NCBI RefSeq assembly: GCF_013178945.1
Contig: NZ_JABFDM010000001.1
Span: 186,001 to 250,000 of the forward strand
DNA: 64,000 bases
Direction: 5' to 3'
From: Bradyrhizobium aeschynomenes
GTDB taxonomy: Bacteria > Pseudomonadota > Alphaproteobacteria > Rhizobiales > Xanthobacteraceae
Shown here: in pieces, positions 41,765-50,927 of the stretch
How positions within the stretch are numbered: position 1 is the first letter of the stretch
Layout: each line of letters begins with the position of its first letter
Position numbers and translations under genes: made by a program
Notes under the pieces: model-generated
What the model saw: only the letters and a program-made list of their open reading frames with translations
Told to the model about the DNA's origin: nothing
The model's database searches: none

Positions 41765-42349
41765 ATGGCTGAGACGAAGCTGGAGCGGATCCTGGTGCTC
41801 GGGATCGGCAACATTCTGTGGGCCGACGAAGGTTTCGGCGTGCGCGTGGTGGAGGAATTCCACCGCCGCTATGCCGTGCCCGACAACGTCACGATCCTCG
41901 ACGGCGGCACGCAGGGACTCTACCTCGTCAACTTTGTCGAGGAGGCCGACGGCCTGATCGTGTTCGACGCGATCGACTACGGCCTTGCGCCGGGCGAGCT
42001 CAAGCTCGTCCGCGACGACGAGGTGCCGCGTTTCACCGGCGCCAAGAAGATGAGCCTGCACCAGACCGGTTTCCAGGAGGTCTTGAGCGCGGCCGATCTG
42101 CTCGGCCGCTATCCGCAGCGGCTCGCGCTGATCGGCTGCCAGCCGCTCGACCTCGAGGATTGGGGCGGGCCGCTGACCGCGCCGGTGCGCGCACAGATTG
42201 CTCCGGCCATCGAACTGGCCTGTGCCGTGCTGGCGGAGTGGGGCGTCTCGGCGGTGTTGCGACCCGAGCCGCTCGCCGGCGACGCGCGCCTGCTCGCCAA
42301 CGACATCGATCATCACAGCTACGAGATGCGGGCGGACCCGGCCGAATAG
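41765..42349 (+). CDS. hupD: Hydrogenase maturation endopeptidase HupD
   Basis: Removes the C-terminal peptide of HupL after nickel insertion. The 194-residue protein of the HyaD/HybD family has GIGNILWADEGFGVRVVEE (about 13-31; E16-type and D-type nickel ligands) and DAIDYGLAPGEL, with a conserved histidine in the SLHQTGFQ region. ATG 41765 follows TTGGAGGAAG. It is the immediate neighbour of hupC. Confidence 0.96.
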   Translation: MAETKLERILVLGIGNILWADEGFGVRVVEEFHRRYAVPDNVTILDGGTQGLYLVNFVEEADGLIVFDAIDYGLAPGELKLVRDDEVPRFTGAKKMSLHQTGFQEVLSAADLLGRYPQRLALIGCQPLDLEDWGGPLTAPVRAQIAPAIELACAVLAEWGVSAVLRPEPLAGDARLLANDIDHHSYEMRADPAE

Positions 42350-42373
42350 CCGGGCGCCGTAAGGGAGTTCGCC

Positions 42374-42664
42374 ATGTGCCTGGGCCTGCCGATGACGATC
42401 GTGGAGACCGATGGCGTCTCGGCGCTGTGCCGTTGCGACGGCGAGGAGCGGCGTGTCTCGGTGCTGCTGCTGTCGAACCCGCCGGTCGGCGCGAAGGTGC
42501 TGGTCTATCTCGACAATGCGGTTCGCCTGCTCGACGACGAGGAGGCCCGGCTGATCAGCGAGGCGCTTCGCGGGCTGCAGGCGGCCATGAAGGGTGAGAA
42601 CTGCGACGACTTCTTTGCCGACCTGATCGGACGGGAGCCGCAGTTGCCGGAGCATCTGCGGTAG
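42374..42664 (+). CDS. hupF: Hydrogenase maturation chaperone HupF (HypC family)
   Basis: A 96-residue HypC paralogue. It begins MCLGLPM with the essential Cys2 and has the small OB-like barrel (GVSALCRCDGEERRVSVLLL; VLVYLDNAVRLLD). The extra C-terminal tail (GENCDDFFADLIG) is typical of HupF. In rhizobia HupF protects HupL in the presence of oxygen, in addition to the general HypC encoded at 49567. A 223-bp gap with its own promoter follows. Confidence 0.93.
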   Translation: MCLGLPMTIVETDGVSALCRCDGEERRVSVLLLSNPPVGAKVLVYLDNAVRLLDDEEARLISEALRGLQAAMKGENCDDFFADLIGREPQLPEHLR

Positions 42665-42828
42665 TGCGATTGGCGCGCGTCGCATATCTGACAAGAAGCT
42701 TTTCAGAAGCAATGAAGTTTCCGGCACGTAGCTGGAAAGTAGCTTTGCAATTTCCTTATCGTGTCTTAACATCGGAAATAAGCCTAATTAATTCAATGCG
42801 CTGGCTTGCGTTCGGCCGCGGCGGTGTC

Positions 42829-42844
42829 TGGCACGTTGATTGCT
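42829..42844 (+). promoter_or_regulatory. Near-perfect sigma-54 promoter before hupG
   Basis: TGGCACGTTGATTGCT is an exact match to TGGCAC-N5-TTGCT, with GG 42830-42831 and GC 42842-42843 ten bases apart. It predicts a start near 42855, 33 bases before hupG. The upstream 42665-42828 is AT-rich for this genome (for example TAATTAATT) and holds no gene, as expected for an activator/bending region. Confidence 0.85.
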
Positions 42845-42887
42845 AACCAGTCAGGTCACGCAACGATAACTGGCCAGGGAGACGTCG

Positions 42888-43328
42888 ATGGAGATGCTGC
42901 AGCGCGATCCTGCACGCAGGCGAAGCGGGTTGCCGGAGGTCGATGCCGTCACGGTTGATGGTTTCCTCGACGACGCCCATCGTGCCGGGGCGGTTGGGGT
43001 GCTGCTCTCGGCCGGTGATCCCGCGCGATTTCCCGAAGCGCTCGACGTGGCCATCGTGCTGCCGGAGCTGGTCACGGCGTTTCAGGGCCGGCTGCGTGGC
43101 GCGGTCATTGCGCGCGATGCGGAGACGGAGCTCGGAACGCGGTTCGGCGTGCGCGTGCAGCCGAGCCTGATCCTGTGTCGTGGGGCGGATACGCTCGGCG
43201 TGATCGCAAAGATTCAGGACTGGTCGGTCTATGTCGATCGCATCTCTCACCTCATCGATCGTCCCGCCGGGACTGCGGCGACCGTCGTCGCCAGCATCGT
43301 CCCAGCCCATCAGCCGTCGAGGAGTTGA
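42888..43328 (+). CDS. hupG: Hydrogenase expression protein HupG (HyaE family)
   Basis: A 146-residue thioredoxin-fold chaperone of the HupG/HyaE family without the CxxC active site. Recognisable parts are the beta strand VGVLLSAGDPARFPEALDVAIVLPEL and the C-terminal GVRVQPSLILCRGADTLGVI. HyaE-type proteins bind the Tat leader of the small subunit and act in its proofreading or maturation. It is the first gene of the second hup transcript, after the sigma-54 promoter. Confidence 0.88.
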   Translation: MEMLQRDPARRRSGLPEVDAVTVDGFLDDAHRAGAVGVLLSAGDPARFPEALDVAIVLPELVTAFQGRLRGAVIARDAETELGTRFGVRVQPSLILCRGADTLGVIAKIQDWSVYVDRISHLIDRPAGTAATVVASIVPAHQPSRS

Positions 43329-43331
43329 CCA

Positions 43332-44195
43332 ATGAAGCCCGGATTCTGGATTGCTCCCGAAGGCGCCGAGCAGCCCGTCAGCGTGTTTCCGATCGGCGAG
43401 GAGGCGCTCGACAGTCAATACAAGGGACTGACGGCGTCAGGCGCGCTCGCCAAGCTTGCGACACTGGACTCGGAGGCGCTGGCGCGGAGCTGTCCACGCG
43501 CCGTCGAGCTGCTGGCGACGATTGCGTCGGCGGTCGCAGCGCAGGCCGCCGATGCACCGACACGGCTGTTCCGCCTGGAAGGTCTCAACGATCTCGAGCG
43601 CCGATTGATCGACGACGTGCTGGGGGAGGGCGAGGTGTCCGGCGTCGTGGCGCTGCCAGACGGTCAGCTCGCGCAGATCCAGGAGTCGGTGCTGGCGGGC
43701 ATCTGGCGGGTGCGGCTGGAGGCGGATGAGAGTCACGATTACATCGAGATCGGGGCTGTCCCCGAGATCGTCACGCGCGCGGCCGCCGATCTCACCGCTT
43801 CCGACGTCGTGATCGGGCCTGCGCCCGAGGGGACGATGAACGCGCTTCCGGTGCTCGCCGAGATTCGCGAGCGCGCGCTCTCCTGGCGGCCGGGGCAGCG
43901 CTCGCAGACCATCAACTTCACTTTGCTGCCGATGAGTCCGGCCGATATGGGCTTCCTGCAGGAGACGCTCGGAAACGGCCCGATCCAGCTGATGTCGCGC
44001 GGCTACGGCACCTGCCGTGTGCTGGCGACCGGTGTGCGCCATGTCTGGTCGGTGCAATTCTTCAACGCGATGGACACGATCATTCTCGACACGCTCGAGG
44101 TCGGCGGCGTGCCGGTGGTCGCGCTCGCCGCGCCCGAGGATTTCGAGGATTCCGCCGAGCGTCTGAAGCAGATCATCGAGGCCTATTTTACATGA
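43332..44195 (+). CDS. hupH: Hydrogenase expression protein HupH (HyaF family)
   Basis: A 287-residue cytoplasmic maturation protein. The C-terminal half has the HupH signature: [20 protein letters not shown] in outline, then [23 protein letters not shown] and [11 protein letters not shown]. HupH-type proteins help maturation of the small subunit in the presence of oxygen. It starts 3 bp after hupG and overlaps hupI by ATGA. Confidence 0.93.
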   Translation: MKPGFWIAPEGAEQPVSVFPIGEEALDSQYKGLTASGALAKLATLDSEALARSCPRAVELLATIASAVAAQAADAPTRLFRLEGLNDLERRLIDDVLGEGEVSGVVALPDGQLAQIQESVLAGIWRVRLEADESHDYIEIGAVPEIVTRAAADLTASDVVIGPAPEGTMNALPVLAEIRERALSWRPGQRSQTINFTLLPMSPADMGFLQETLGNGPIQLMSRGYGTCRVLATGVRHVWSVQFFNAMDTIILDTLEVGGVPVVALAAPEDFEDSAERLKQIIEAYFT

Positions 44196-44401
44196 GCGGC
44201 TTCGAGAATTTCGGCGTTCGCAGCGATCTCGCCGACGACGTGCTGCTGGAGTGCGGCATCTGCTGGACGCGCTACGATCCGGCCGAGGGCGATGGCGTCG
44301 CGCAGATTCCGCCGGGCACGCCGTTCGCGGCGCTGCCGGACGACTGGCATTGCCCGAATTGCGACGCGCCGAAGGGCAAGTTCATGGCGGTCGAGTCATG
44401 A
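44192..44401 (+). CDS. hupI: Rubredoxin-like protein HupI
   Basis: A 69-residue rubredoxin with the two iron-binding pairs C-G-I-C (around residues 22-25, [16 protein letters not shown]) and C-P-N-C ([15 protein letters not shown]). It retains the [14 protein letters not shown] stretch typical of hydrogenase-cluster rubredoxins. HupI supports HupS maturation, probably by electron transfer or oxygen protection. It overlaps both hupH and hupJ. Confidence 0.96.
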   Translation: MSGFENFGVRSDLADDVLLECGICWTRYDPAEGDGVAQIPPGTPFAALPDDWHCPNCDAPKGKFMAVES

Positions 44402-44907
44402 GCGCCGGCGCGGCCGGGCAGGAACCATGCGAGCTCACGCCGGCGGCGTGGGGCGAGCGGCTTGCCGGCCTCTATCGTGAGATCGGCACGCGCACCATGC
44501 GCGAGCTGCCGATCTATCATGATGTGCTCGACGTCGAGGCCGTGGGCTTCACCAGCCTCAACGGGCTCACGATCGGCATCGTCGTCACGCCCTGGTTCAT
44601 GAACGTGATCGTTCCCGTCGCAGAAGGCTCGGTCGGAGCCTCCGTCACGCTGGAGCTGCCGGCCGGATGCTTCGCGTTCACGATCGGCGACGTGGCCGGT
44701 GTTGGCCCAATCGCAAGCTGCTCGCTGTTCTCGCCGATGTTCGAGTTCGAGGACATGGCCGCGGCCCGTGCTGCGGCGAAGGCCGCCATGGCGGCGCTGA
44801 TGACGGCGCACGATGAGGAGCCGGATACGGAACAGGCCGTGACCGCGTCGCGCGCGATCGATCGCCGCGCATTCCTGCGTGGCACGCTCTCGGAGAGGCG
44901 TGCATGA
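44398..44907 (+). CDS. hupJ: Hydrogenase accessory protein HupJ
   Basis: A 169-residue protein of the [NiFe]-hydrogenase assembly chaperone HupJ (HybE-like) family: ERLAGLYREIGTRTMRELPIYHDVL, then VEAVGF and the conserved GIVVTPWFMNVIV, later SPMFEFEDMAAARAAA. The family is thought to guard the small-subunit precursor until assembly. The C-terminus ends in a basic RRAFLRGTLSERRA tail. Coupled to both hupI and hupK by overlapping codons. Confidence 0.9.
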   Translation: MSAGAAGQEPCELTPAAWGERLAGLYREIGTRTMRELPIYHDVLDVEAVGFTSLNGLTIGIVVTPWFMNVIVPVAEGSVGASVTLELPAGCFAFTIGDVAGVGPIASCSLFSPMFEFEDMAAARAAAKAAMAALMTAHDEEPDTEQAVTASRAIDRRAFLRGTLSERRA

Positions 44908-46004
44908 CGCTGAGCTTCCGCAACCGGATCGATGTGGTGCTGTCGGTCGCCGATCAACGGATCACGGACGTCAACATCCAGCCTCGCACGCGGCCGCCAT
45001 TGGGGCGGTTGTTCGCCGGCAAGCCAGCCGAGACGTTGCTGGCAGCGCTGCCCCGTCTGTTCTCGCTATGCGCCACGGCGCATCAGGTCGCGCTGCTCTC
45101 GGCGATCGAAGCGGCGCGAGGCCAGCCGGTCGCGCCGCTGACGCGCCATCGCCGTATCAGGGCGGTGGTGACCGAGCGTTTCGCCGAGTTGTTGCGCGGC
45201 CTGCTGCTCGGACCAATCGCGCGCGATCGTGGCGCGCTGCAGCAGGCGCACGGGCTGCTGCAGGCCGTCGCCTCGCTCCAAGGTGATGCCAAGCCAGGTG
45301 CAAGCGGGCCGTCTCGCGCCGACGTCTTGTCACAGATCAAGATGGGACTGGGGCAGCTCGGCGTAAGCTCGGCATCGGAGATCGTTGCTCCTGGAACTCC
45401 ACTCGCAAAGCTGATGACGGCAGCCCGAATGGCCGCCGAGGACGGAGGATGGAGGCACATGCCGGCAGTGCACGGTGTCCTGTCGGCCGCCGACGATCGC
45501 GCCGTCGTCGCCGGGCTGATGGACCAGGGCTCCGCATTCGCGGAGACCCCCGAGCTCGACGGCCGCGTTCCCGAAACCGGCGTCTGGGCGCGGCGGAGGC
45601 CTGCGGCCCCGCTGCAGGCGGGCCCGGTCGAACGGCTCCTGGCCAGGATCGCAGAGGTGGCCGCGCTCGCCCGCTGGATCGAGACAGGCGAAGCCGAGGA
45701 CGACTCTGACGAGGGCATCGTCACCGCTTACGCGCTGGGGCATCGCTGCGGCGCCGCTGCGGTCGAATGCACCCGCGGGCGTCTGCATCACGTGATCGAG
45801 CTGGATGCGCAAGGCGCGATCGCTCGGTTCGAATATCTGGCGCCGACCGAATGGAATTTTCATCCGCGCGGCCCGGTCGTGAGCAGTCTGACCGGCGCCG
45901 TACTGCGCGGCGCCGCCGATCGCGACGCGGTCGATGCGATGATCGGCGCGTTCGACCCCTGTGTCGGCTATCACCTCACGACGCGGGAGACGGCGCATGC
46001 ATGA
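44904..46004 (+). CDS. hupK: Hydrogenase accessory protein HupK
   Basis: A 366-residue protein that looks like a shortened, decayed hydrogenase large subunit. Near the N-terminus SLCATAHQVAL resembles the first nickel-ligand region with one cysteine, and the C-terminal FDPCVGYHLTTRE corresponds to DPCxxCxxH with the second cysteine replaced by tyrosine. Such scaffolds are proposed to carry the Fe(CN)2CO unit before transfer to HupL. It is coupled to hupJ and overlaps hypA by 8 bp. Confidence 0.88.
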   Translation: MTLSFRNRIDVVLSVADQRITDVNIQPRTRPPLGRLFAGKPAETLLAALPRLFSLCATAHQVALLSAIEAARGQPVAPLTRHRRIRAVVTERFAELLRGLLLGPIARDRGALQQAHGLLQAVASLQGDAKPGASGPSRADVLSQIKMGLGQLGVSSASEIVAPGTPLAKLMTAARMAAEDGGWRHMPAVHGVLSAADDRAVVAGLMDQGSAFAETPELDGRVPETGVWARRRPAAPLQAGPVERLLARIAEVAALARWIETGEAEDDSDEGIVTAYALGHRCGAAAVECTRGRLHHVIELDAQGAIARFEYLAPTEWNFHPRGPVVSSLTGAVLRGAADRDAVDAMIGAFDPCVGYHLTTRETAHA

Positions 46005-46338
46005 GATGGCGCTGTGCGAGGGCATCGTCGAGATCATCGAAAACGAGGCCCGCAAAGGCGCGTTCGCAAAGGTGAAGACCGTGTGGCTGGAGATCGGCGC
46101 GCTCAGCCACGTCGCGCCGGAGGCGCTGCACTTCTGTTTCGAGGCGGTCACCGCCAACACGATCGCGAAAGGCGCGGCGCTCGAGATCATCGAGCAGAAG
46201 GGCTCGGCCTGGTGCCTCGCCTGCTCGCGAAGCGTCGAGATCGCGCAACGCTATCAGCCGTGCCCGGCCTGCGGCAGCCATCAATTGCAGGTCACGGGCG
46301 GCGAGGACATGCGGGTCAAGGAGCTGGAGGTCGAGTGA
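45997..46338 (+). CDS. hypA: Hydrogenase nickel incorporation protein HypA
   Basis: Delivers nickel with HypB. The 113-residue protein starts [13 protein letters not shown], with the nickel ligand His2, and has the zinc site C73-LA-C76 and C89-PA-C92. The ATG at 45997 lies within the end of hupK. Length is usual for the family. The hypB start overlaps its stop by one base (TGATG). Confidence 0.96.
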   Translation: MHEMALCEGIVEIIENEARKGAFAKVKTVWLEIGALSHVAPEALHFCFEAVTANTIAKGAALEIIEQKGSAWCLACSRSVEIAQRYQPCPACGSHQLQVTGGEDMRVKELEVE

Positions 46339-47312
46339 TGTGTACAGTTTGTGGCTGCGGTGACGCAAAGGCTTCGATCGAGTCGGCCGATCATCATCAT
46401 GATCACGGCGACCATCATCACCATCACCATCATCATGCTCATGGGGATGATCACAGCCATGACCACGGCGGGCACCATCACCATGGTCACGGACACGATC
46501 ATCCTCATCATCACGGCCACGATGATCATGATCACCGACACCCGCATGATCATCATCACGCGCATGGCGCTGCCGACATCGATTGCTCGGCGAACCCGGC
46601 GGGGCAGGAGGTTGCCGGCCTGTCCAGCGGCCGCATCATCCAGATCGAGCGCGACATTCTCGGCAAGAACGACCGGCTTGCGGCGGAGAACCGCGCGCGC
46701 TTCGCCGCGCAGGACGTGCTGGCGTTCAACTTCGTCTCCAGCCCCGGCGCGGGCAAGACCTCGCTGCTCGTTCGTGCCGTCACCGATCTCAAGCAGAGCC
46801 GCCCGGTCGCCGTGATCGAGGGCGACCAGCAGACCTCCAACGATGCCGAGCGCATCCGCGCGACAGGTGTGCCGGCGATCCAGATCAACACCGGCAAGGG
46901 CTGCCATCTCGATGCGGCCATGGTCGGCGAGGCCTATGGCCGGTTGCCGCCGCTGCGCGGCGGGCTGCTGTTCATCGAGAATGTCGGCAATCTCGTATGC
47001 CCGGCCGCCTTCGATCTCGGCGAGGCCTGCAAGATCGTGGTGTTCTCGACCACGGAAGGTGAGGACAAGCCGCTCAAATATCCAGACATGTTCGCGGCAT
47101 CAGCGCTGATGCTGATCAACAAGATCGATCTCGCGCCGGTGCTCGACTTCGACCTGGCGCAGACGATCGAATATGCCCGTCGCGTCAATCCCAGAATCGA
47201 GGTGCTGACGATGTCCGCAAAGACGGGCGAGGGCTTCTCGGCCTTCTACGCCTGGATCAGGAAGCAGGCCGATCGGATGCGGGCGAGCGCGCTGGGCGCG
47301 GTGCAGGGATGA
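46338..47312 (+). CDS. hypB: Hydrogenase nickel GTPase HypB with long histidine-rich segment
   Basis: A 324-residue GTPase that stores and inserts nickel. The N-terminal MCTVCGC is the high-affinity nickel site. Residues 19-76 hold about 35 histidines in HDH/HHG runs, longer than in most HypB proteins, and probably store Ni2+. The G domain has P-loop SPGAGKTS (135-142), [13 protein letters not shown] and the NKID motif. The His tract is encoded by CAT/CAC repeats and may be length-variable. Confidence 0.97.
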   Translation: MCTVCGCGDAKASIESADHHHDHGDHHHHHHHHAHGDDHSHDHGGHHHHGHGHDHPHHHGHDDHDHRHPHDHHHAHGAADIDCSANPAGQEVAGLSSGRIIQIERDILGKNDRLAAENRARFAAQDVLAFNFVSSPGAGKTSLLVRAVTDLKQSRPVAVIEGDQQTSNDAERIRATGVPAIQINTGKGCHLDAAMVGEAYGRLPPLRGGLLFIENVGNLVCPAAFDLGEACKIVVFSTTEGEDKPLKYPDMFAASALMLINKIDLAPVLDFDLAQTIEYARRVNPRIEVLTMSAKTGEGFSAFYAWIRKQADRMRASALGAVQG

Positions 47313-49567
47313 GCGTCCCAGGCCCGACATCGGCGGCGGAACCTGGGCGCCTCCGGCTCCGCGTGCGCGGCGCCGTGCAGGGCGTGGGCTTTCGTCCCTA
47401 TGTCCATGGCCTGGCCACGCGCCACCGGCTCGGCGGCTTCGTCGCCAATGATGCGGACGGCGTCGTCATCGAGGTCGAGGGCGACGGAATCGCCGAGTTC
47501 GTCGAGGCTCTGCCGCAGCAGACGCCGCCGCTGGCGCGCATCGACGATATCGCCGTCGAGCGGGTCGCGGCGATGTCCAGCCGGGATTTTTGCATCGGCG
47601 CGAGCATCGGCGGCCGGGTGACGACGCGGATCGTGCCGGATGCCGCGACGTGCGAAGCTTGCCTTGCCGAGTTGTTCGATCCCGGCAGCCGCTTCCATCT
47701 CTATCCCTTCGTCAACTGCACCCATTGCGGCCCGCGCTTCACCATCGCCGAGCGTCTGCCTTACGACCGCGCGACGACCGCGATGAAGCGTTTTCCGTTG
47801 TGCGAGGCGTGCCGGCAGGACTACGAGAATCCCCTCGGTCGTCGCTTCCATGCCGAGGCGATCTCGTGCCCATGCTGCGGGCCTCGCCTCAGCCACGGGA
47901 TCGACGAGATCGCTGCCACGCTCGCTGCGGGCGGGATCGTCGCCATCAAGGGACTCGGCGGCTATCAGCTGCTCTGTGACGCGCGGGACGAGCAGGCGGT
48001 GCAGCGGCTGCGCGCGCGCAAGCAGCGCGACGGCAAGCCGTTTGCCGTGATGCTGGCCTCGGTGGATGCCGCAAGCGAGGTGGCCGAGATTGACCTCACT
48101 GAGCGCGCGCTGCTGGAGCACGTCGCGCGCCCGATCGTGCTGTCGAAATCGCGCCATCATCTCGCGCCGTCGGTCGCGCCTGGGCTGGCCAGGATCGGCG
48201 TGATGCTGCCGGTCGCGCCGCTGCATCATTTGCTCTTCCATGCGCTCCGCGCGCATGTCTGCAAGACAGCTTGGGCGCTGGTCTGCACCAGCGCCAATCC
48301 GAGCGGCGAGCCGCTGCTGACCGACGATGACGAGGCTCAGGCTACTCTCCACGACATTGCGGACCTGATCGTCACGCATGATCGTGACATCGTCATGCGC
48401 GCCGACGATTCCGTCGTGGCGATCGTGGCCGGAGCTCCCAGCTTCATCAGGCGCGCCCGCGGCTATGTGCCCGAGCCGATCCGGCTTGCACGCGCAGTGC
48501 CACCGATGCTCGCGGTCGGCGCTCACCTGAAGGCGACGGTGACGGTAACCCGCGGCGACGAGGCGTTCGTGTCGCAGCATCTCGGGGATCTCGATACGAC
48601 GCAAGCGATCCGCTTCTTCGAGGAAACCGTCCAGCATCTCACCTCCATCCTGGACGTTGCGCCCGTCGCCATCGCCCACGACATGCATCCCGACATGGCC
48701 TCGACCCGCTTCGCCCATGGCCGTGGTCTGCCCACGCTCTCGGTGCAGCATCACCATGCGCATGCCGCCTCCGTCATGGCCGAGCACGGGCTGACGGGAC
48801 CCGCGCTCGCGCTGGTGCTCGATGGCTACGGCTATGGCAGCGATGGCGGCGCCTGGGGTGGCGAGTTGCTGTCATGCGACGGCGCCGGATTCCGGCGCCT
48901 CGGCCATCTCGCCCCGTTGAAGATGCCGGGCGGCGATCGTGCGGCGCGGGAGCCATGGCGGATGGCCGCGGCCGTGTTGCATGACCTCGACCGCGAAACC
49001 GAGATCGGGACGCGTTTCGACGACCAGTCGCAGGCGCGCCACATGCCCATGCTGCTCGATCGCGCCGACGGTCCAGTCACGACCAGCGCCGGCCGGCTGT
49101 TCGATGCGGTCGCGGGACTGCTCGGTGTCAGCGCGGTGCAGAGCTACGAAGGCGAGGCTGCGATGAAGCTGGAGGCGCTGGTGCGCGAGGCGACGACGCT
49201 GGACCACGGCTGGACCATCGCCGATGGCGTGCTGTCGCTGCGGCCGCTGCTTGCGCATCTGGCTTCAGATAGACTCGATGTCGCCGAAGCCGCCGGGCTG
49301 TTTCACGGCACGCTGGCCGCGGCCTGTGTCGATTGGATCACGATGGCATCGCGCGCGACCGGCATCGGCACGCTGGTGCTGAGCGGGGGCTGCTTTGTCA
49401 ACGCGCATCTGTCGGCGCAGATCGTCCGCGGCTGTCGCGCGGCCGGATTCGATGCGCTGCTGCCGCGGCGGCTGCCGCCGAATGACGGTGGCCTGAGCCT
49501 TGGGCAGGCTTGGGCAGCCGGCCTGCAACTGGTCCGCAATGAAAATCTGTCTGGGGAGATCGTCTGA
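47309..49567 (+). CDS. hypF: Carbamoyltransferase HypF
   Basis: Makes the cyanide ligands of the NiFe site from carbamoyl phosphate together with HypE. The 752-residue protein has an acylphosphatase domain ([19 protein letters not shown], about 14-32), two zinc fingers ([32 protein letters not shown]), a YrdC-like domain with ICTSAN-type [11 protein letters not shown], and a Kae1-like C-terminal domain ([26 protein letters not shown]). Full length. Overlaps hypB (ATGA) and hypC (TGATG). Confidence 0.97.
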   Translation: MSVPGPTSAAEPGRLRLRVRGAVQGVGFRPYVHGLATRHRLGGFVANDADGVVIEVEGDGIAEFVEALPQQTPPLARIDDIAVERVAAMSSRDFCIGASIGGRVTTRIVPDAATCEACLAELFDPGSRFHLYPFVNCTHCGPRFTIAERLPYDRATTAMKRFPLCEACRQDYENPLGRRFHAEAISCPCCGPRLSHGIDEIAATLAAGGIVAIKGLGGYQLLCDARDEQAVQRLRARKQRDGKPFAVMLASVDAASEVAEIDLTERALLEHVARPIVLSKSRHHLAPSVAPGLARIGVMLPVAPLHHLLFHALRAHVCKTAWALVCTSANPSGEPLLTDDDEAQATLHDIADLIVTHDRDIVMRADDSVVAIVAGAPSFIRRARGYVPEPIRLARAVPPMLAVGAHLKATVTVTRGDEAFVSQHLGDLDTTQAIRFFEETVQHLTSILDVAPVAIAHDMHPDMASTRFAHGRGLPTLSVQHHHAHAASVMAEHGLTGPALALVLDGYGYGSDGGAWGGELLSCDGAGFRRLGHLAPLKMPGGDRAAREPWRMAAAVLHDLDRETEIGTRFDDQSQARHMPMLLDRADGPVTTSAGRLFDAVAGLLGVSAVQSYEGEAAMKLEALVREATTLDHGWTIADGVLSLRPLLAHLASDRLDVAEAAGLFHGTLAAACVDWITMASRATGIGTLVLSGGCFVNAHLSAQIVRGCRAAGFDALLPRRLPPNDGGLSLGQAWAAGLQLVRNENLSGEIV

Positions 49568-49803
49568 TGTGCTTGGCCATTCCTGCCGAGGTGATCAAGC
49601 TGCTGCCTGACGACATGGCGATCGTGTCGATCGATGGCGTCAGCAAGGAGGTCTCGGTCGCGCTGATCGAGGAGATCGCGATCGGCGACTACGTCATTCT
49701 TCATGTCGGCCACGCGCTGACCAAGATCGATCCGGAGGAGGCGCGCGAGACGCTCGACCTGCTCCGGCAGATGGGCGCGGCGGTCGCGGAGGTGGCACCA
49801 TGA
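49567..49803 (+). CDS. hypC: Hydrogenase maturation chaperone HypC
   Basis: A 78-residue chaperone that carries the iron centre with HypD and delivers it to the large subunit. It begins MCLAIPAEV with the required Cys2 and shows the typical ALIEEIAIGDYVILHVGHALTKID barrel strands in outline. It is the general maturation protein; the longer paralogue HupF is encoded at 42374. Coupled on both sides by overlapping start and stop codons. Confidence 0.97.
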   Translation: MCLAIPAEVIKLLPDDMAIVSIDGVSKEVSVALIEEIAIGDYVILHVGHALTKIDPEEARETLDLLRQMGAAVAEVAP

Positions 49804-50927
49804 AATATGCGGACGAATATCGCGACAAGGAGCTTGCCATTGGCCTCGCACGCGCCATCCACGCCAAGGCCGACCCGGCGCGCGCCTACCGCTTCATGGA
49901 GTTCTGCGGCGGCCACACCCATGCGATCGCGCGCTACGGCCTGGAAGACATGCTGCCCGCCAACGTCCGCATGATCCACGGCCCCGGTTGTCCGGTCTGC
50001 GTGCTGCCGGCGGGGCGCATCGACATGGCCATCGCGCTCGCAGAGCGTCCCGAGGTCACCCTCTGTGTCTATGGCGACCTGATGCGCGTGCCCGGCTCGC
50101 GCGGCGCTTCACTGCTCAAGGCGAAGGCGCGCGGCGCCGACATCCGCATGGTCTATTCGACGCTGGATGCCATTGCGCTCGCCGAGCAGAACCCGAGCCG
50201 CCAGATCGTGTTCTTCGCCATCGGCTTCGAGACCACGACGCCGCCGACGGCGGTGATGATCCGCGCCGCCGAAAAGAAGAGGCTTTCGAATTTCAGCGTG
50301 TTCTGCAACCACGTGCTGACGCCCCCGGCGATGCGCGCGATCCTCGACAGCGAGACGCCGATCGAGATCGACGGCTTCGTCGGCCCGGCCCATGTCTCGA
50401 CCGTGATCGGCACTGCGCCCTATGAGCCGTTCGCGCGCGACGACGGCAAGCCGGTGGTGATCGCGGGCTTCGAGCCGCTCGACATGATGCAGGCGATCCT
50501 GATGCTGATCGAGCAGGTCAATGACGGCCGCCACGAGGTCGAGAACCAGTATCGCCGCGCCGTCACCGGCAGCGGCAATCAGCGGGCGATCAGGGAAGTG
50601 GCCGAGATCTTCGAACTGCGCGACCAGTTCGAATGGCGCGGCCTCGGCAGCATTCCGGCGAGCGCATTGAAGCTGCGGCCTGAATTTGCGCATCTCGATG
50701 CCGAGCAGCGCTTCGTCATGGCCGAACTGGTCGTCGCCGACAATCCGGCCTGCGAGTGCCCGGCGATCCTGCGCGGTCTCAAGAAGCCGGTGGACTGCAA
50801 GCTGTTCGGCACCGCCTGCACGCCGGAGACGCCGATCGGCTCCTGCATGGTGTCGTCGGAAGGCGCCTGTGCGGCGCATTGGACCTATGGCCGCTTCCGC
50901 GACCATCAGCGGAGGCTCGCATCATGA
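49800..50927 (+). CDS. hypD: Hydrogenase maturation protein HypD
   Basis: A 375-residue Fe-S protein on which the Fe(CN)2CO unit is assembled. Conserved motifs are FCGGHTHAIARYGL (about 34-47), HGPGCPVCVLPAGRID (with the CxxC pair), GFETTTPPTA and the C-terminal [4Fe-4S] cysteines in NPACECPAILRG, FGTACTPETPIGSCMVSSEGAC. Full length. Overlaps hypC and hypE by ATGA. Confidence 0.97.
   Translation: MKYADEYRDKELAIGLARAIHAKADPARAYRFMEFCGGHTHAIARYGLEDMLPANVRMIHGPGCPVCVLPAGRIDMAIALAERPEVTLCVYGDLMRVPGSRGASLLKAKARGADIRMVYSTLDAIALAEQNPSRQIVFFAIGFETTTPPTAVMIRAAEKKRLSNFSVFCNHVLTPPAMRAILDSETPIEIDGFVGPAHVSTVIGTAPYEPFARDDGKPVVIAGFEPLDMMQAILMLIEQVNDGRHEVENQYRRAVTGSGNQRAIREVAEIFELRDQFEWRGLGSIPASALKLRPEFAHLDAEQRFVMAELVVADNPACECPAILRGLKKPVDCKLFGTACTPETPIGSCMVSSEGACAAHWTYGRFRDHQRRLAS

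Noticed and set aside
46380..46570. CAT/CAC-rich stretch as a repeat or CRISPR-like element
   Set aside because: It is in frame within hypB and encodes the known nickel-storing histidine tract.
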